DNA of 64,000 bases. It comes from Diphasiastrum complanatum (Eukaryota > Streptophyta > Lycopodiopsida > Lycopodiales > Lycopodiaceae). The notes below the pieces were generated by a model. That model was not told where the DNA came from. It saw nothing but the letters and a program-made list of their open reading frames with translations, and did no database searches. The translations under genes were made by a program, and so were the position numbers. The stretch is taken from NCBI GenBank assembly GCA_029204225.1, contig CM055092.1, forward strand, positions 22,533,669 to 22,597,668, in the 5' to 3' direction. Positions 1-11,430 of the stretch are shown here, one piece after another (the stretch's first letter is position 1; the number at the start of each line of letters is the position of its first letter).

Positions 1-2022
1 AGCAGAACAGCATCCACTAGATAAATAAGATAATGTCTGTGAGATCCATAGGTTCTCAATTAAAATACTATAGTAGAGAAATTCAAAATACTGATTTGAA
101 TTCTTACTCAAATAATAGATCAAGAATTAATCATCACAATTTCTTATAATCCTTTGACAATAATTAAGTATCTATTTATGATCCGTCAATCATAAATATT
201 TAGATTCGTATGATTCGTCAATCATAATTTTTTGGAATCCAAACCATAATCATTTACATGATACTGGAGTATATGTCCAATATAACTCAGGAAAAGGAAG
301 AATCATTCCAAAATCTTTTGATTTGAGGGCCTCTGATTTTGTAAATGATGAGATACCACAATGAGATCTAGATTAAACCTCAAAATTTTCCAAAATACCC
401 CACATTTGATCGAATGGTTTTCTTTTTTCCCATATCGCGACTAAGTACTAAAAACACACCATTGACTATCAGATTTTTACAGTTCTAGAATTCCCTTTCC
501 AAAATTACTGATGTTCCATACCATCAGCTTTTCCTTCCAAAAAACCCTTAACCACCTTATCTGATATTCTAGAGATCCACTGATCATCTAACTCAATGGT
601 CACAAAGATATCAGTTATGAATTCAACTAAATGAATTCTATCTAGGAAATTAATAACCGGTATTAAGCAATTATTTACCGGGACTTACCTAAAATCCTAA
701 CTGCGAAATACATTTCCCGTTCACACTTACTACCTCTGATGTCCACTCTTCTTCCCTCCTTAGAATTTTTAGTTCCCTGAAAATCTATTTCAGTTGAGGT
801 ACTAAGAAGACATAACGACATTAGTAAATGTTTAAAAATTATTTATTGTAGGAAAAAGTTCGAAACAATTTCATTTCTATCCTATACCTGGGCTAAATAA
901 CTGATACATCAAAAATCATCTACTAGTATGTGGAACAGTACTAGTCTGATCTTTTGAATATAATTCACCATAGGATTTTACTGGAAATGCAATCAGTTAT
1001 GTACTTCCTATTATTACAATTTTCCCAATAAAATTGGACTATTCTCCCTTTTCACTTACTGGCTTAAGAATTACTTCGTTAAAGTTATCTATAATTAATG
1101 AGAAATAAGATTTGGATTTGGGTACTTTCTACAATGTATTCACTCCAAAATAATATTGTTGCATAAAGAATTACCTCCAAATACTATGAATTTTCCACCA
1201 TTAATTATTTAAGAAGTATTTCAAAAGCTTTGATTTGTTCAATTTTAATGACCAAAATCTTCAAAACCACAATAACCAACTGATCGGAGTTCTACCGAAT
1301 CGAAAAGGAGAAAACAAAACACAATTTAACTCTATTCACTAGGAGTACCAATACTCCAAAATTAATTGGTTTAAATAGCATCGTACCAAGGAATCACATT
1401 CCTAGAGCGGGTATATGCCTGAGAACTGTACCACTTCCTTCGTTCCGTCAAGATCGGCTTCGAAAAATTTTCCCTCGAAAACCAATTAATATTGCTTGAC
1501 CATGAATGATGATACTCAAGTTCCAAAAAAATCGGCTTAGCCAAAAATGTCAAAGTGATAAAGCCAAAAACATGCATATTGTTCCTAGAGAAAGGAAATC
1601 CCAATTCCTTTAACTCATGTTGCAAGAAACCATACAAAATTCAAGGCTAAATTTTGAATATCAAACACCAAGAAACCAAAATTTCTTTGTCCCAGGTGTT
1701 AGTAACTTATATTTCCAGAGTTGTTCTAGAAAACCAATATCGAACCAACTCAAAGCTACCATTTGTCTAAAATTCTCTCTAAGCCTTGATCCACTGGCAT
1801 GTAACCACACTGATGTAAATAGTCAGCTAATTCACAAAACTGCCGACCACTCATCACACATGAAACAAACACCATGCACATGCATGCTAAGAAGCCCATA
1901 AAGTAAGGTTTTAAAAATGCCACTAAAAAACAAACCAAATGTAGGAACCCTATTTTTTTGCAAAGAAAAGAAGTTTTAGGGCCGGCTCCCTCTATACATT
2001 TGTGACAGCGCGGCCATCATCA

Positions 2023-2024
<2 letters not shown>
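1..2024. other. AT-rich stretch, no gene recognised
   Basis: The DNA is AT-rich and carries only short open frames (under 95 codons) on both strands, none with a recognisable motif. I see no LTR ends, primer sites or tandem repeats here. It may be decayed transposon sequence or the internal part of the element whose primer site lies at 3272-3286, but nothing in the sequence proves that. Confidence 0.5.

Positions 2025-2069
<45 letters not shown>
2025..2069. repeat. GA dinucleotide microsatellite
   Basis: An uninterrupted run of AG repeats of about 45 bases. Apparent Arg-Glu or Ser-Leu reading frames across it are artefacts of the repeat. Confidence 0.95.
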
Positions 2070-3270
2070 AGGCTACGCCCTTTCTTGGCCCGTTTACATG
2101 CCTGGCTACTATTCCACGATTCACCATCGTGCTAGCAGCATATGTCATGGCTGCAACAGGTGTTCTGTCAATCCGACTACTCTCACGGCCGCCATCCCTG
2201 GAAACATTGATGGCTTCCAATCAACTTGTAATCAAAATTCAATCAGCTGTCTACACCCAGTTCAGATCACTTCAAAGTGATTCATCTAGAATTTCAAAGC
2301 GCCCACAAGAAGGTTCAAAAGATAATCCCTAGTCAGGTGGAAGAAATTTCCACAGACAGCCCTACGAATTCATAGCAGAAGAACGAGATAGCAGCAGGTC
2401 GAATTTAACATCCAAGACAAGTTCCAACAATCCTTTCAGTACAAAGTCTTACAGGCTTAACACTTGAAGCAAGATCTTACTGTTTATTGTAGGTCCAGAC
2501 AGTTGTAAAAGATGAATGGAACAGGGTCGTTACTCCTTCTATTCTACAATCAATCACAGACAGACAGATTATTGCCTACCAACCCAAAGAAATTTATTCC
2601 ATCAATTACAGTCCTCAGGTCTACTATTCACATAGCATGCAGATTGATTCTGATGCAAGCAGAAGGTCTAAATTTTTTTTTCCCAAGGAATAAATAATCA
2701 AGAACAGAGATTGTAAGATTGCTTCATAGCAGAGAATTGACAGCTTTGCAATTTCATTATATGTCTTTGGTTAGCAATGACCCACATGAGGATTAAATAA
2801 CTTCAACCCCTTACATGCAAACATTTGCTTCAAGAAACAACATCTCTAATTGCTTATACATCCGGATAAATTGCCCTTTAACAATCTATCAATAAACAGA
2901 ATTAGTTATGCTTGAATCAAGCCTCCCAAAACATTATGAATCTTTGCAACTACCAAAACTCTCTATGTTATGCAAATCCATAAAGCAATCAAGTGATTCA
3001 CAATTGCAAATCATTCCACATGAATTGGAAAACTTTCTCATGAACCAAAAAATTAAGAACGAATTACAAGACTAATTCCATGCATCTTTGTCAAAATTAT
3101 ATGCATAGAAGAGCACTCTATCACAAACTTTGAAAAGCTCCATGAATTAGCAAATCCAATTCAAAACTTCCCTTGAGAAATCCGCATTCCAAACCGGGAC
3201 GCTAATCCAAGTGCTTCGATCTTCCAATCCCATGTAGAGCTTGTCTCCTTCCTATCTAAGACCGCACCCC
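2070..3270. other. No gene recognised; possible inside of a - strand LTR element
   Basis: Only short frames are present. If the tRNA-Met-like primer site at 3272-3286 is real, this stretch is where the internal region of that - strand element should be, yet I recognise no gag or pol motif. The stretch is either heavily decayed or replaced. Confidence 0.4.
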
Positions 3271-3271
3271 C

Positions 3272-3286
3272 GAGCTTTGATACCAA
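3272..3286 (-). other. tRNA-Met-type primer binding site
   Basis: Read on the minus strand this is TTGGTATCAAAGCTC, matching the usual initiator-Met primer site TGGTATCAGAGC of copia elements with one substitution. It lies about 10 bases inside the putative LTR border at 3296, so the matching element would run toward lower coordinates. Confidence 0.6.
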
Positions 3287-3295
3287 TGTAAAGAT

Positions 3296-4835
3296 TGTTG
3301 GATTTATCTCCTTTGCTCTCCTAAATCCTATGTTAATCTGCCTCTATTCATGCTGTTGTATTTTTACTTGTGTTGTCACACAGTCTGCATATTTACATGT
3401 AAAATAAGACAGACGAAAAAAAACGTGATTGTCTGCATTTTTACTCGGGGTTCCACAAACGAAAAATGCGAAAAACACGACACTGTGTCTTTACACGCGT
3501 TTTATGACAGGTGAAAAATACGACACTGCCCTACAAAAGCCAAAGCTGCCCTTATAGAAAAGCAAAGATACCTTACAAATGATTTTCTAAGGCATAGGAC
3601 GGAGTGTCGCAATTTTCGCATTCTCACCAACGTTAATTTAAGTGAAGCCCGACGTCACGGCCTCCTCACGCTCGTTTCATGCACTATACAATCAGATTTG
3701 ACAACGACAGCAGCCACCCACGATCTCCCACAGACAGCATAACCGCTTTCGTACCTTCTTCATCTGAACACCTATAAAAATTATGTATATATTGGATACC
3801 ATCTTAGTATTCAGTAGCAAAACAAAAGATAGAACAGAGGATAGAACGAAACATCACTTGTAATCAGAGACAAACATTGTAGATGCTTTCGCGCATTGAT
3901 TCTTTCTTTCCAGATGGATTGTCAGTAATAAGTTCATCACCTTTACAGATCGTGATTAGCTTTGTGAAACGTGAGATTACATCCGCTATTGTTTTGTGCT
4001 CACCTGCAGTATGACTTGTATATTTCATTATACTTAATCTGATTACAACTTTGTTTGTTCTGCGTTTAGATTTGTGTCAATATTGCAATGCTTTTCTACG
4101 TTCTGTCTGGCTTTCTAATTGCTTAGTCTGGTTGTCTGCTCTTCGCGACTTATTATCAGTCTAGCTCTTCGCGACTAATTCACGACTGATTATTAGTCTA
4201 GCTCTTCGCGACTGATTATTAGTCCAGCTCTTCGTGAGTAATTCGGAACTAATAATTTGTCTAGCTGATTCGCAACAAATAATCTGTCTGATGTTTTAAT
4301 GCTTAATGTTTGGCTACATAATCAGATCGAATGTGATTTCTATCACTAATGTTCTGTTCGAGATTGATAGGCGTAGTCATGCATGAGGAAAGAGTGAAAT
4401 AGCTTGTTCCGCTGCGCACAAACATTTTCCATTCGAGTTTATTTCCTTTCGAGTAAGATGACAGTGTCAGCTTTTTGCAAAAAAACCCGACAGTGTCCTT
4501 AAATCTCATTTAGGGTAGCCCCACACTTTGTCAGTCATTTCCTTAATATTTGAGGCACTTTGAAAAATACAAAAAATGCGACTCATATTTACTCGCAAAT
4601 CTTGATAGGCAAAAAATGCTAAAAAGATGACACTGCATTTTTACACGTAATTCCTGACAGGCAATAGTATCTGGATTGTAGAGAGAGAAAATGCGACATT
4701 GTTGTCAAACTCCATGTAAAAGCACTTGTAAATCTGCAGACTGTGTAATGACACGGGAAAATCCGCAAAACTGGATAAACAATGGATGAGGATTAAAACC
4801 GATTAGTCAAATAGTAAGGAGGAGAATAAACAACA
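3296..4835 (-). mobile_element. Solo or 5' LTR, or fold-back element, about 1.54 kb
   Basis: The ends are TGTTG at 3296 and CAACA at 4835, the expected TG...CA borders of an LTR, with a primer-site-like motif just outside the left end. The two ends are also inversely similar over roughly 100 bases; the strongest block pairs 3370-3400 with about 4720-4755 and shares ACACAGTCTGCA. That is more than LTR ends normally share and resembles a terminal-inverted-repeat element. The inside has a tandem repeat at 4131-4290, a TATA-like CTATAAAAA at about 3772, and degenerate direct repeats built on an AAATGCGACACTG-type motif near both ends. No coding capacity was seen. LTR is the first choice and a Mutator-like or fold-back element the second. 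Confidence 0.55.
4131..4290. repeat. Degenerate 26-30 bp tandem repeat
   Basis: About five copies of a unit containing GCTCTTCGCGACT followed by a (G)ATTATTAGTCTA-like segment, drifting toward the right end (TTCGTGAG, TTCGCAAC). It lies within the 3296-4835 element. Confidence 0.7.
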
Positions 4836-4984
4836 GTAGAGCCATCCGAGCTCTTTTCCTGTACCTTGGACTTCTTGAAGCACTTGAGGCTCCTCCTCAA
4901 GTCCAAAGACAATTTCCATCACATCTTGGAGTATTAAAATAACTCCATCCTTACCTTTCAAATAGAATAATTGGAGGTAGTTAG

Positions 4985-5739
4985 TCTCTCACTTGATTCC
5001 AATAAGAAGGAACCCATGGAAGCCATGAAAAGTGGAAAATATCACATGTTGAGCCAGAAGCTACTCCTGGCAAAGAACTTCGAGAATGGAGTTTAAAAAA
5101 TGACAAAGCTATAGCAATTATTGCGTCTTCAGTGCATGACAATATAATGTTAGATCTTATATCAATTTCAAACGCAAAGGATTTATGGGAAGAATTGCAA
5201 ACCAAGAATTAGACTCGATCTCGTAATCTAGACATGTTCTTGGAAGACCAATTAACTTACCTACAGTGGGATGACAAAGACCTGAATACATTCGTGTGAA
5301 AGATTAAAGATCTATTTAGTTCCTTGCAAAATTTTGGTGCAAAAAATACAATTTTTAAGGAAAAATAGCGTAATTATTTTCTTCGAGCCCTACCCAGGTC
5401 ATTCCACACAACTTGAGCCTTATTGGCGAAAGATGTGACAATGACACTTCAAAAGGCAATAGACGGAGTAAAGGAAAAAGTGGAAGCTCGTGAACGCTAT
5501 GACGACAATGATGATTCTGAAAATGCTCTATTTACTTAGAAGAATAAATCTTCTAAGAAGTCTAAGTTTAAGAGGGAGTCGTCTAAGAAGAATGAGTCTA
5601 AGACTAATGAACAACAATCTGGAAAACAACAGAAGATTTTTGGTGATAAGAAGATCTACAACAGATGCAGAAGATTAGGTCACACAGAAGAAAAGTGCTG
5701 GCTAAATCCAAAGATTAACGGGATCATGCAGCAATAGAC
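4985..5739 (+). pseudogene. Copia Gag remnant (UBN2-type)
   Basis: In the frame containing the segment EATPGKELREW (about 5058) the translation reads as a copia Gag core, with a SNAKDLWEEL-type motif and later FLRALPRS. At least three in-frame stops interrupt it (near 5210, 5298 and 5367). A zinc knuckle remnant near 5645-5700 keeps CRRLGHTEEKC but has lost the first cysteine of the CX2CX4HX4C pattern. Gag would form the particle that packages element RNA; this copy cannot. Confidence 0.75.
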
Positions 5740-5849
5740 TGTTATCAGAAGCCCAGAAACAAAAAGGAGCATAATCAAAGCGAACCATCAGATTCAAATT
5801 ATGTCGAAGACAAAGCAGAATGCTTCAGAGCAGCAAAAGACAGGGCAAC

Positions 5850-8385
5850 AAGGAATTTAGCAGCTTATGTTAGTACTGATCTATGTTGTTCATCTAATTC
5901 AATTCGAGAAGTAGTACTTGAATCGGGAGCCACCTCACATTTTGTTTCCTCGAAACAAATTCTGTCTGAGTATAAGAAGACGAACAATTCGAGATTCATT
6001 ATACTTGGAGACGGTTCTAAACATGTGGTTGATGGAACTGGTGTATTATGGCTAGACACGAATAAGGGAGACAATAAACTAGAGGAAGTTCTCTATGTCC
6101 CTACTCTTGATAAAGATCTTCTATCTGTAGCTAAGATAGTGGATATAGGCATGTCAGTAACCTTCACAAAGAACTCTTGTAAATTGTTCAAGAAAGATTC
6201 TGATAACTTAGTTGCTAAAGGCAGCACAGAAGGAAATTGTTATTGCCTAAACATCAGAACAAGAATCGAACAAGTCAATCAAACTCAAGAATCAACAGAT
6301 GTATTGTGGCACAAAAGGCTATGTCATATAAACATGGAAGCCTTGTACCAAGCCAATAAAAGTCAGAGAATTCAAGGAGTCGAAATCAAAAGTAGAGATA
6401 TTCGCACTACCTACAAATCCTGTCTTAAAGGCAAGATGACTAGAACACCTTTCAGTAAGGATGTTTATAAAGCAACTAAAGTACTTGAAATTGTGCATTC
6501 AGATATTTGTGGACCATTCGGAGTATTGTCATTGGGTGATGCAAAGTATTTCATTACGTTTATTGATGACTTCAGCAAGTTCGCTATAGCATACTTTATT
6601 CGTACCAAATCTGAAGCTTTCGAGAAATTCGTTGAGTATACGAGTTGGGCTAAGAAACAGACAGGCAATAAGCTGAAGCAAATTCGCACAGATCATGGAG
6701 GTGAGTACATTTCCAACGAATTCAAAGCTTACTGTACTGATCGAGGTATTATGCACACAAAGACTACATCTTACACACCTCAGAACATCAAATTATCTTC
6801 AGAATCGTATTCTGAAATCTCGAATACCGGATAAAACTCTTCCTGAGATATGGTGGAAGTTGAAGCCAAATCTTGCACATGTTCAAACATTTGGATGCGT
6901 AGTGTATATGCACATACCAGATAAGCTGAGAAAGAAACTCGATGAAAAGATAGAACAAGGTTTTCTGGTAGGATTCGAGTTACATTCGTCATATTATCAT
7001 GTTTATGTACCCGAAACTGGCAAGATAAAAGTTGTTTAAAATGTTAAATTTGATGAGATGAAATACATAGTAGACAGTGATCTAGTCGGCTATGAGATTC
7101 TCAAAAATTATTATGAGCTGCCAACGACAACAGAATTCCATCGAACTCGAAACCACTTGTAAGAAGATCAGACAGACAACGAAAACCACCAGAAAGGTAT
7201 GGTCAGGATGTTTTTAATACGACCATCAAATTTTGTGGATTCTCTAACGAACCTCAAACATTTGAGGAAGCTGTAGATAGACCAGATAAAGATCGTCGGA
7301 TTTAGGCAATGGAGGACGAAATGTCATCCATGTACAAGAACAATGTATGGACACTCGCACCTATACCTGATGGCAGAAAATCAGTCAAGTGCAACTATAA
7401 GATCAAAACAGGTCCTGATGGAGAAAACATCAGATACAAGACAAGGTTGGTTGCTAAAGGATTTTCACAGAAGTATGGGATCAACTACACTGATACTTTC
7501 TCACCGGTAGTCAAACATACATCAATTTGCTTATTATTTGCGTATGCAGTGGCTCATGATTTGAAAATCCATATTGTGGATGAGAAAACTATTTCTCTGC
7601 ACGTAGAATTGGAAGAAGACTTATTCATGGACCAACCACTTGGTTTTGTAAGCCAAGAATATCCAGAATACGGATGTCACATGAGTAAAAACATTTATGG
7701 TCTCAAACAGGCAGCAAGATAATGGTATAGAAAGAAGGACGAAGCACTACGTTCCACAGGCTTCAAACCTGATATAGTGTTTGCAGTATACAGGCTGAGC
7801 CAATATAATCAGAACCCAAGATTGTTACATTGGAAGTTGGCAAAGAGAGTACTACATCTCCAGGAAACGAAAGACTATGGACTGTGTTATTCGAAGGAAG
7901 CTGAAATTCACATCGAATCTTATAGTGACGCAAGCTGGGCATCCATGAAGGATGATAGCAAAAGTATTTCAGGAGATTGTACTCTAGCATCTAGCGTAGC
8001 CATACTCTGGATTAGCAAGAAGCAAACAGTAGTAGCTTAATCTTCTTGTGAAGTGGAATATGTAGCAGCAACCAAGATGGCAAACGAGCTGATCTGGATT
8101 AAACAGATATTGGAAGGATTTGATGAATCTAGTTCTGAATCTTATGTCTTGTTAATGGATAACACTTCAACAATCTATCTTACGAAAGATCTTGTATTTC
8201 ACTCGAAAACGAAGCACATAGCTATCAAGTATCATGTGATTTGGGACTTAGTCGAGAAGAAGATACTGAAGACAATCTTCATACCCACAGAGGAAATGAC
8301 AGCTGATATCTTTACAAAGCCACTAAGTAAAGCCTTGTTCGAGAAGCAGCAAAGAAGATTGGGGTTAATCCAACTGCCACTTTGA
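5850..8385 (+). pseudogene. Copia Pol remnant (protease-integrase-RT-RNase H)
   Basis: The protease motif reads LESGATSH (about 5918-5945), with Glu where the catalytic Asp of D-S/T-G belongs. The pre-integrase zinc region (LWHKRLCHI, about 6303) and integrase core (HSDICGPF; FIDDFSKF; RTDHGGEY) follow in one frame up to about 6790. A frameshift there comes with loss of the segment normally encoding the last catalytic Glu. RT begins near 7309 with VKCNYKIK and RLVAKGFSQ, runs to YGLKQAAR and a stop at 7720, and then jumps to RNase H, so the YVDD active site is deleted. RNase H and the C-terminal ADIFTKPL motif are readable to the stop at 8385, apart from a TAA near 8038. Confidence 0.85.
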
Positions 8386-8393
8386 GAGGGAGT

Positions 8394-9456
8394 TGTAGAA
8401 CAACTGATCAGATAGATCTTGATTCTACCAACAAAGCGCGCAGTTTACTTGACAAAGGATGAGAAAGAAACGAACGCGAACTCGAAACATTTCTATTCGT
8501 GACCAACTCGAAAGATTCGCGAAGGATTCGCAAAATTTGTCTTGCAGTCAACTTGAAAGATTTGCGAACAGTTTCCTGTGGAAGCTCGTGGCTTTCTTGT
8601 TGAAGCTCAAAAGATTTGCAAACAGAATCTTGTCGCAAATTTTTTATGTTTCTTGTTCAAGCCTCAGATGTTGCGAAATTGTCGCGAACAATTCGCGAAA
8701 TCTTCGGAACTGTTCTTCAAGCTCACCTGTCACAAAACTATCTCGAACAGTTCGCAAAATATTCTAGCTTCTTTCAAACTCAAGAATTGTCATCTGTCGT
8801 GAACAATTCACGAAAGACGAAAATGTCGCGAAGAGACAAGTGTTGCGAACAATTCGCAAAACACGAAGCTGAGACGAAGAGACAAACTGTCACGAAATAT
8901 TCACGAACAAAATCTATTTGACCCTGGAAATAGAGCGTCTATTTGAATATCAACCATTATAAACGGTTAGATTTCTAATGTTACAGTATTAAAAGGCCAA
9001 AATACCTGTAAATAAAAGGCCAAAAGACGTGACCTATAGCAATATAAATACATATGCACTACTCGTTAAAACTCACTCAATCAGAGACACAACAACGAGA
9101 TAAGACAACAAGAGATGTACATTGATAAATCAGATTGAGAGTTATAATAATTTGTTTTTGATCAATAGTTTCTTATTGTCTAAATTGTCTTAAGTTGTCT
9201 CATACTTCCGCATATAGTCTAATACTTCCGCATATAATTTATGTACGCATATTCAATCGGAACAAATATTGTTTTTATTAGTACATAAATCAGATAAAAT
9301 CGCGATTGAAGACACTGATATTAGTTTGATTTATTCAAACTTGCATCGTGTTCTCTGTGGAAGAATAATTACTATTTTTCTTACAATAATGATTTCCTAA
9401 GCTTTGTGTTTGCGCTTTAGATCAAGCATAGATTGATAATCAAGATCTATCTAAAA
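8394..9456 (+). repeat. 3' LTR of the + strand copia element
   Basis: It starts with TGTAGAAC directly after the polypurine tract that follows the RNase H stop. It has a TATA-like ATATAAATA near 9043 and is unusually rich in TTCGCGAA-type palindromes between 8500 and 8880. A perfect 15-base inverted repeat (AGATAGATCTTGATT at 8410-8424 and its complement at 9438-9452) lies near the two ends. The exact 3' border is uncertain because no second copy is present for comparison. Confidence 0.6.
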
Positions 9457-9469
9457 AAATTAAGGCAAA

Positions 9470-10020
9470 AAAACATTACTACATGCATACAATCATCATG
9501 AAAGTACATACACACGTGCGGAAAGTGTACTTGAAAAAAAACTAAGTATAAAAATTTGTTGCTCTCAGGTAGAGAGAGAAAATACTATCAAGCCTCAGGT
9601 AGAGAGAGAATCCAATATGACTCACAAATGTAGAAATTCAAATTACTCTCAAAATCTCAAGTACATAATGAACTTAGTGAGCCCTCTAATAGGATCTCAA
9701 GCTGAGGGGAGCTTCCATATGATTGGACCCCTATTTTTCTATCTCTAAATATGATTGCCTTGGTGAGATATGAGCCATCAAATATGATTGGGCCAATTTG
9801 GTACATAACTCTCTTTTGATTAGGCCCACGACATGCCAACACATAGGAAGTGTCACTCACCCAATCACCACTTCACAAATGTAACTAGCCTAACTAGCTC
9901 GAGTTTACATCGTATCTTACTTCTGACCAAATCATGGCTTTACATGATTTGGTCAGAAGTAAGATAGCAAAAAAGTAAGATACGATGTAAACTCGAGCTA
10001 GTTAGGCTAGTTACATTTAG
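9470..10020. repeat. LTR-like repeat, diverged copy also at 48990-49450
   Basis: Both segments share AAAAACTAAGT, GGTAGAGAGA, repeated ATGATTGGACC and AAGTGTCACT motifs in the same order. This fits a middle-repetitive LTR family. The right part of this copy contains the large palindrome described separately. No coding sequence. Confidence 0.5.
9877..10018. repeat. 60-bp inverted repeat (snap-back palindrome)
   Basis: The left arm 9877-9936 and the right arm 9943-10018 are reverse complements, separated by a 6-base loop. The only difference seen is an extra 16-base block in the right arm that duplicates a GTAAGAT-ending segment. Arms this well matched suggest a recent origin, by template switching or as a cloning/assembly artefact. 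A small-RNA hairpin is possible but unsupported. Confidence 0.9.
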
Positions 10021-10104
10021 CCAAAATTGGCCCTATCAACATCTTACACATAGATGATAGCAAAAAAGTTTATCTAACCCCTAGACTCAACATAGATGAC
10101 TTTT

Positions 10105-10407
10105 TGATTTTTCACAGTCTGGGACATCTTGAACACCTTGTACGAAGTGCGCGATGTAGCTTCCAAGCTACATCTCAGGAGAAAATTCTTTTCCCTCAAC
10201 ATGGCAAACGATGATTCCCTACAGAACTACATCAACCAATTCAAGAACCTGCTACAGCAAATGGCCGCTATTGGATCTGTCATAGATGATCACAATGCAT
10301 TAATGACATTGCTTTCAAGCTTCCCAATATCATATGATAACTGGGTGATCATGATCAACACACACCCAGAGCTGACTCTATCAAAAGTCATTACGATGCT
10401 ACTGTAG
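10105..10407 (+). pseudogene. Copia Gag fragment
   Basis: A clean open frame of about 95 codons with Gag (UBN2) hallmarks: LNTLYEVRD, NMANDDSLQNYINQFKNL, LLSSFPISYDNW and a final LTLSKVITMLL. It stops at TAG where the parental Gag would continue. The zinc knuckle is not visible downstream, so the copy is truncated or frameshifted. Confidence 0.8.
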
Positions 10408-10596
10408 GAAGAGACAAGAAGGAACGAACACTCTAGTTCCTCATTGTCGAATCTCACGCTTTATACACCAACAAGAGTTCGAGCAAGCAGAAAAAGAGAG
10501 GCTCAAAGTCGCATAAGCTGACAAAGAATTGTCAAGAGTAGTCAAAGCCGCCAACCAAGAAGAGCTATTCAACAGGTACTGCACTAAGAACCAACC

Positions 10597-11100
10597 ATGA
10601 GATTCAAGATTGTTGTATACTACAAGCCAAGAATAGCAAAAGGGCAATCAAATCAGAATGCAAATGCAGCAGTGGAACCTCAACCAAATCAAGAAGTGAT
10701 TCACGATGCATTCATGACAAGCCACCAAGAAGCATCAAATGACAGCTCTTGGTTTCTTGTTTTCGGAGCCACTCAACATATGACTAGCCATATCGACTGT
10801 TTCGAATCCTATATGTCTTATAGTACCAAGAAGTTTATTCACTTGGGCGACAATAGCACACAAGCTATCAAAGGTGAAGGTACAGTAAGATTGAACTTTG
10901 CAAATGATCAATCCAAACTACTTTCTCATGTACCAAATCTTTCTAGAAATCTACTCTCCATTAGCAGAAATACAGATTTAGGACACAAAGTAGAATTCAA
11001 AACAGATCTATGTAAGGTAGTCAATAGGACATGCAAGATCCTAGCACTCGAAAAGATGCATGGATACTTGTACAAATTCTATAAATCAAGATATCTTGAG
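10597..11100 (+). pseudogene. Copia protease and pre-integrase fragment
   Basis: The frame contains SSWFLVFGATQHMT, matching the copia protease motif SW-x-LDSGATxHM but with the catalytic Asp-Ser replaced by Val-Phe. LGDNST, GEGTVRL, HVPNLSRNLLS and LGHKVEF follow, which is the usual region between protease and integrase. The reading frame then runs into LTR-like sequence at about 11090, so the rest of pol is gone. It probably belongs to the same copy as the Gag fragment just upstream. Confidence 0.8.
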
Positions 11101-11430
11101 AAATATGAAAGAGATGGACATAGAAACACAAGAGATGAATTATCCACAAAGAAAGAAAATTTGATCATGTTTCTCCATGCTGGTACAAGTATTTATAGCT
11201 TTCAAAATGTCATTTGGCCAATTTTCCTAAACTTACCCTAAATGGTAACTTCTTGATATTTCATCAAAAATCCTAGAAATTCTACACTAGATATGTAAAC
11301 TAGCCAATTAGGATGGGTCCAGATCCGATCTCATTCACTTATCTACTTGCCAAAAATAGTACAAACGCTATTTAGGCCTCAAAATTGACAAAATAGATCA
11401 ACTAAGTTTTGAGCTGAATCTGTATTAGCC
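11090..11430 (-). repeat. LTR fragment of the family found at 21960-22551
   Basis: Shared blocks in the same order and orientation include GATGGACATAGAAAC / AATGGACATAGAAAC, TTTATAGCTTTCAAAATGTC, AATTAG(G/A)ATGGGTCCA and CACTTATCTACTTG. At 21960-22551 the same sequence follows the copia RNase H end on the minus strand, so this is an LTR piece in minus orientation fused to a + strand protease remnant. Confidence 0.7.

Larger units (their letters stand above)
4985..9456 (+). mobile_element. Decayed Ty1/copia retrotransposon, + strand
   Basis: Gag, protease, integrase, RT and RNase H remnants occur in the canonical copia order over 4985-8385, then a purine-rich tract (TTTGAGAGGGAGT, about 8381) and an LTR-like segment. 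The copy has several in-frame stops, a frameshift and at least two internal deletions, so it is dead. No matching 5' LTR could be paired with the 3' one. The 1.5-kb element at 3296-4835 lies just upstream but has a different sequence, so the 5' LTR is probably lost. Confidence 0.85.

Noticed and set aside
2002-2280. Open frames across the GA repeat (Arg-Glu or Ser-Leu runs)
   Set aside because: Repeat-driven translation with no domain; the same applies to the frames over 36215-36453, 62398-62728 and the CT tract at 40511-40894.
4131-4290. CRISPR-like repeat array
   Set aside because: Units are contiguous and drifting, with no spacers; plant nuclear context.
8459-8921. Overlapping Arg/Ser-rich frames after the copia RNase H
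   Set aside because: They lie within the LTR and result from the repeated TTCGCGAA words.
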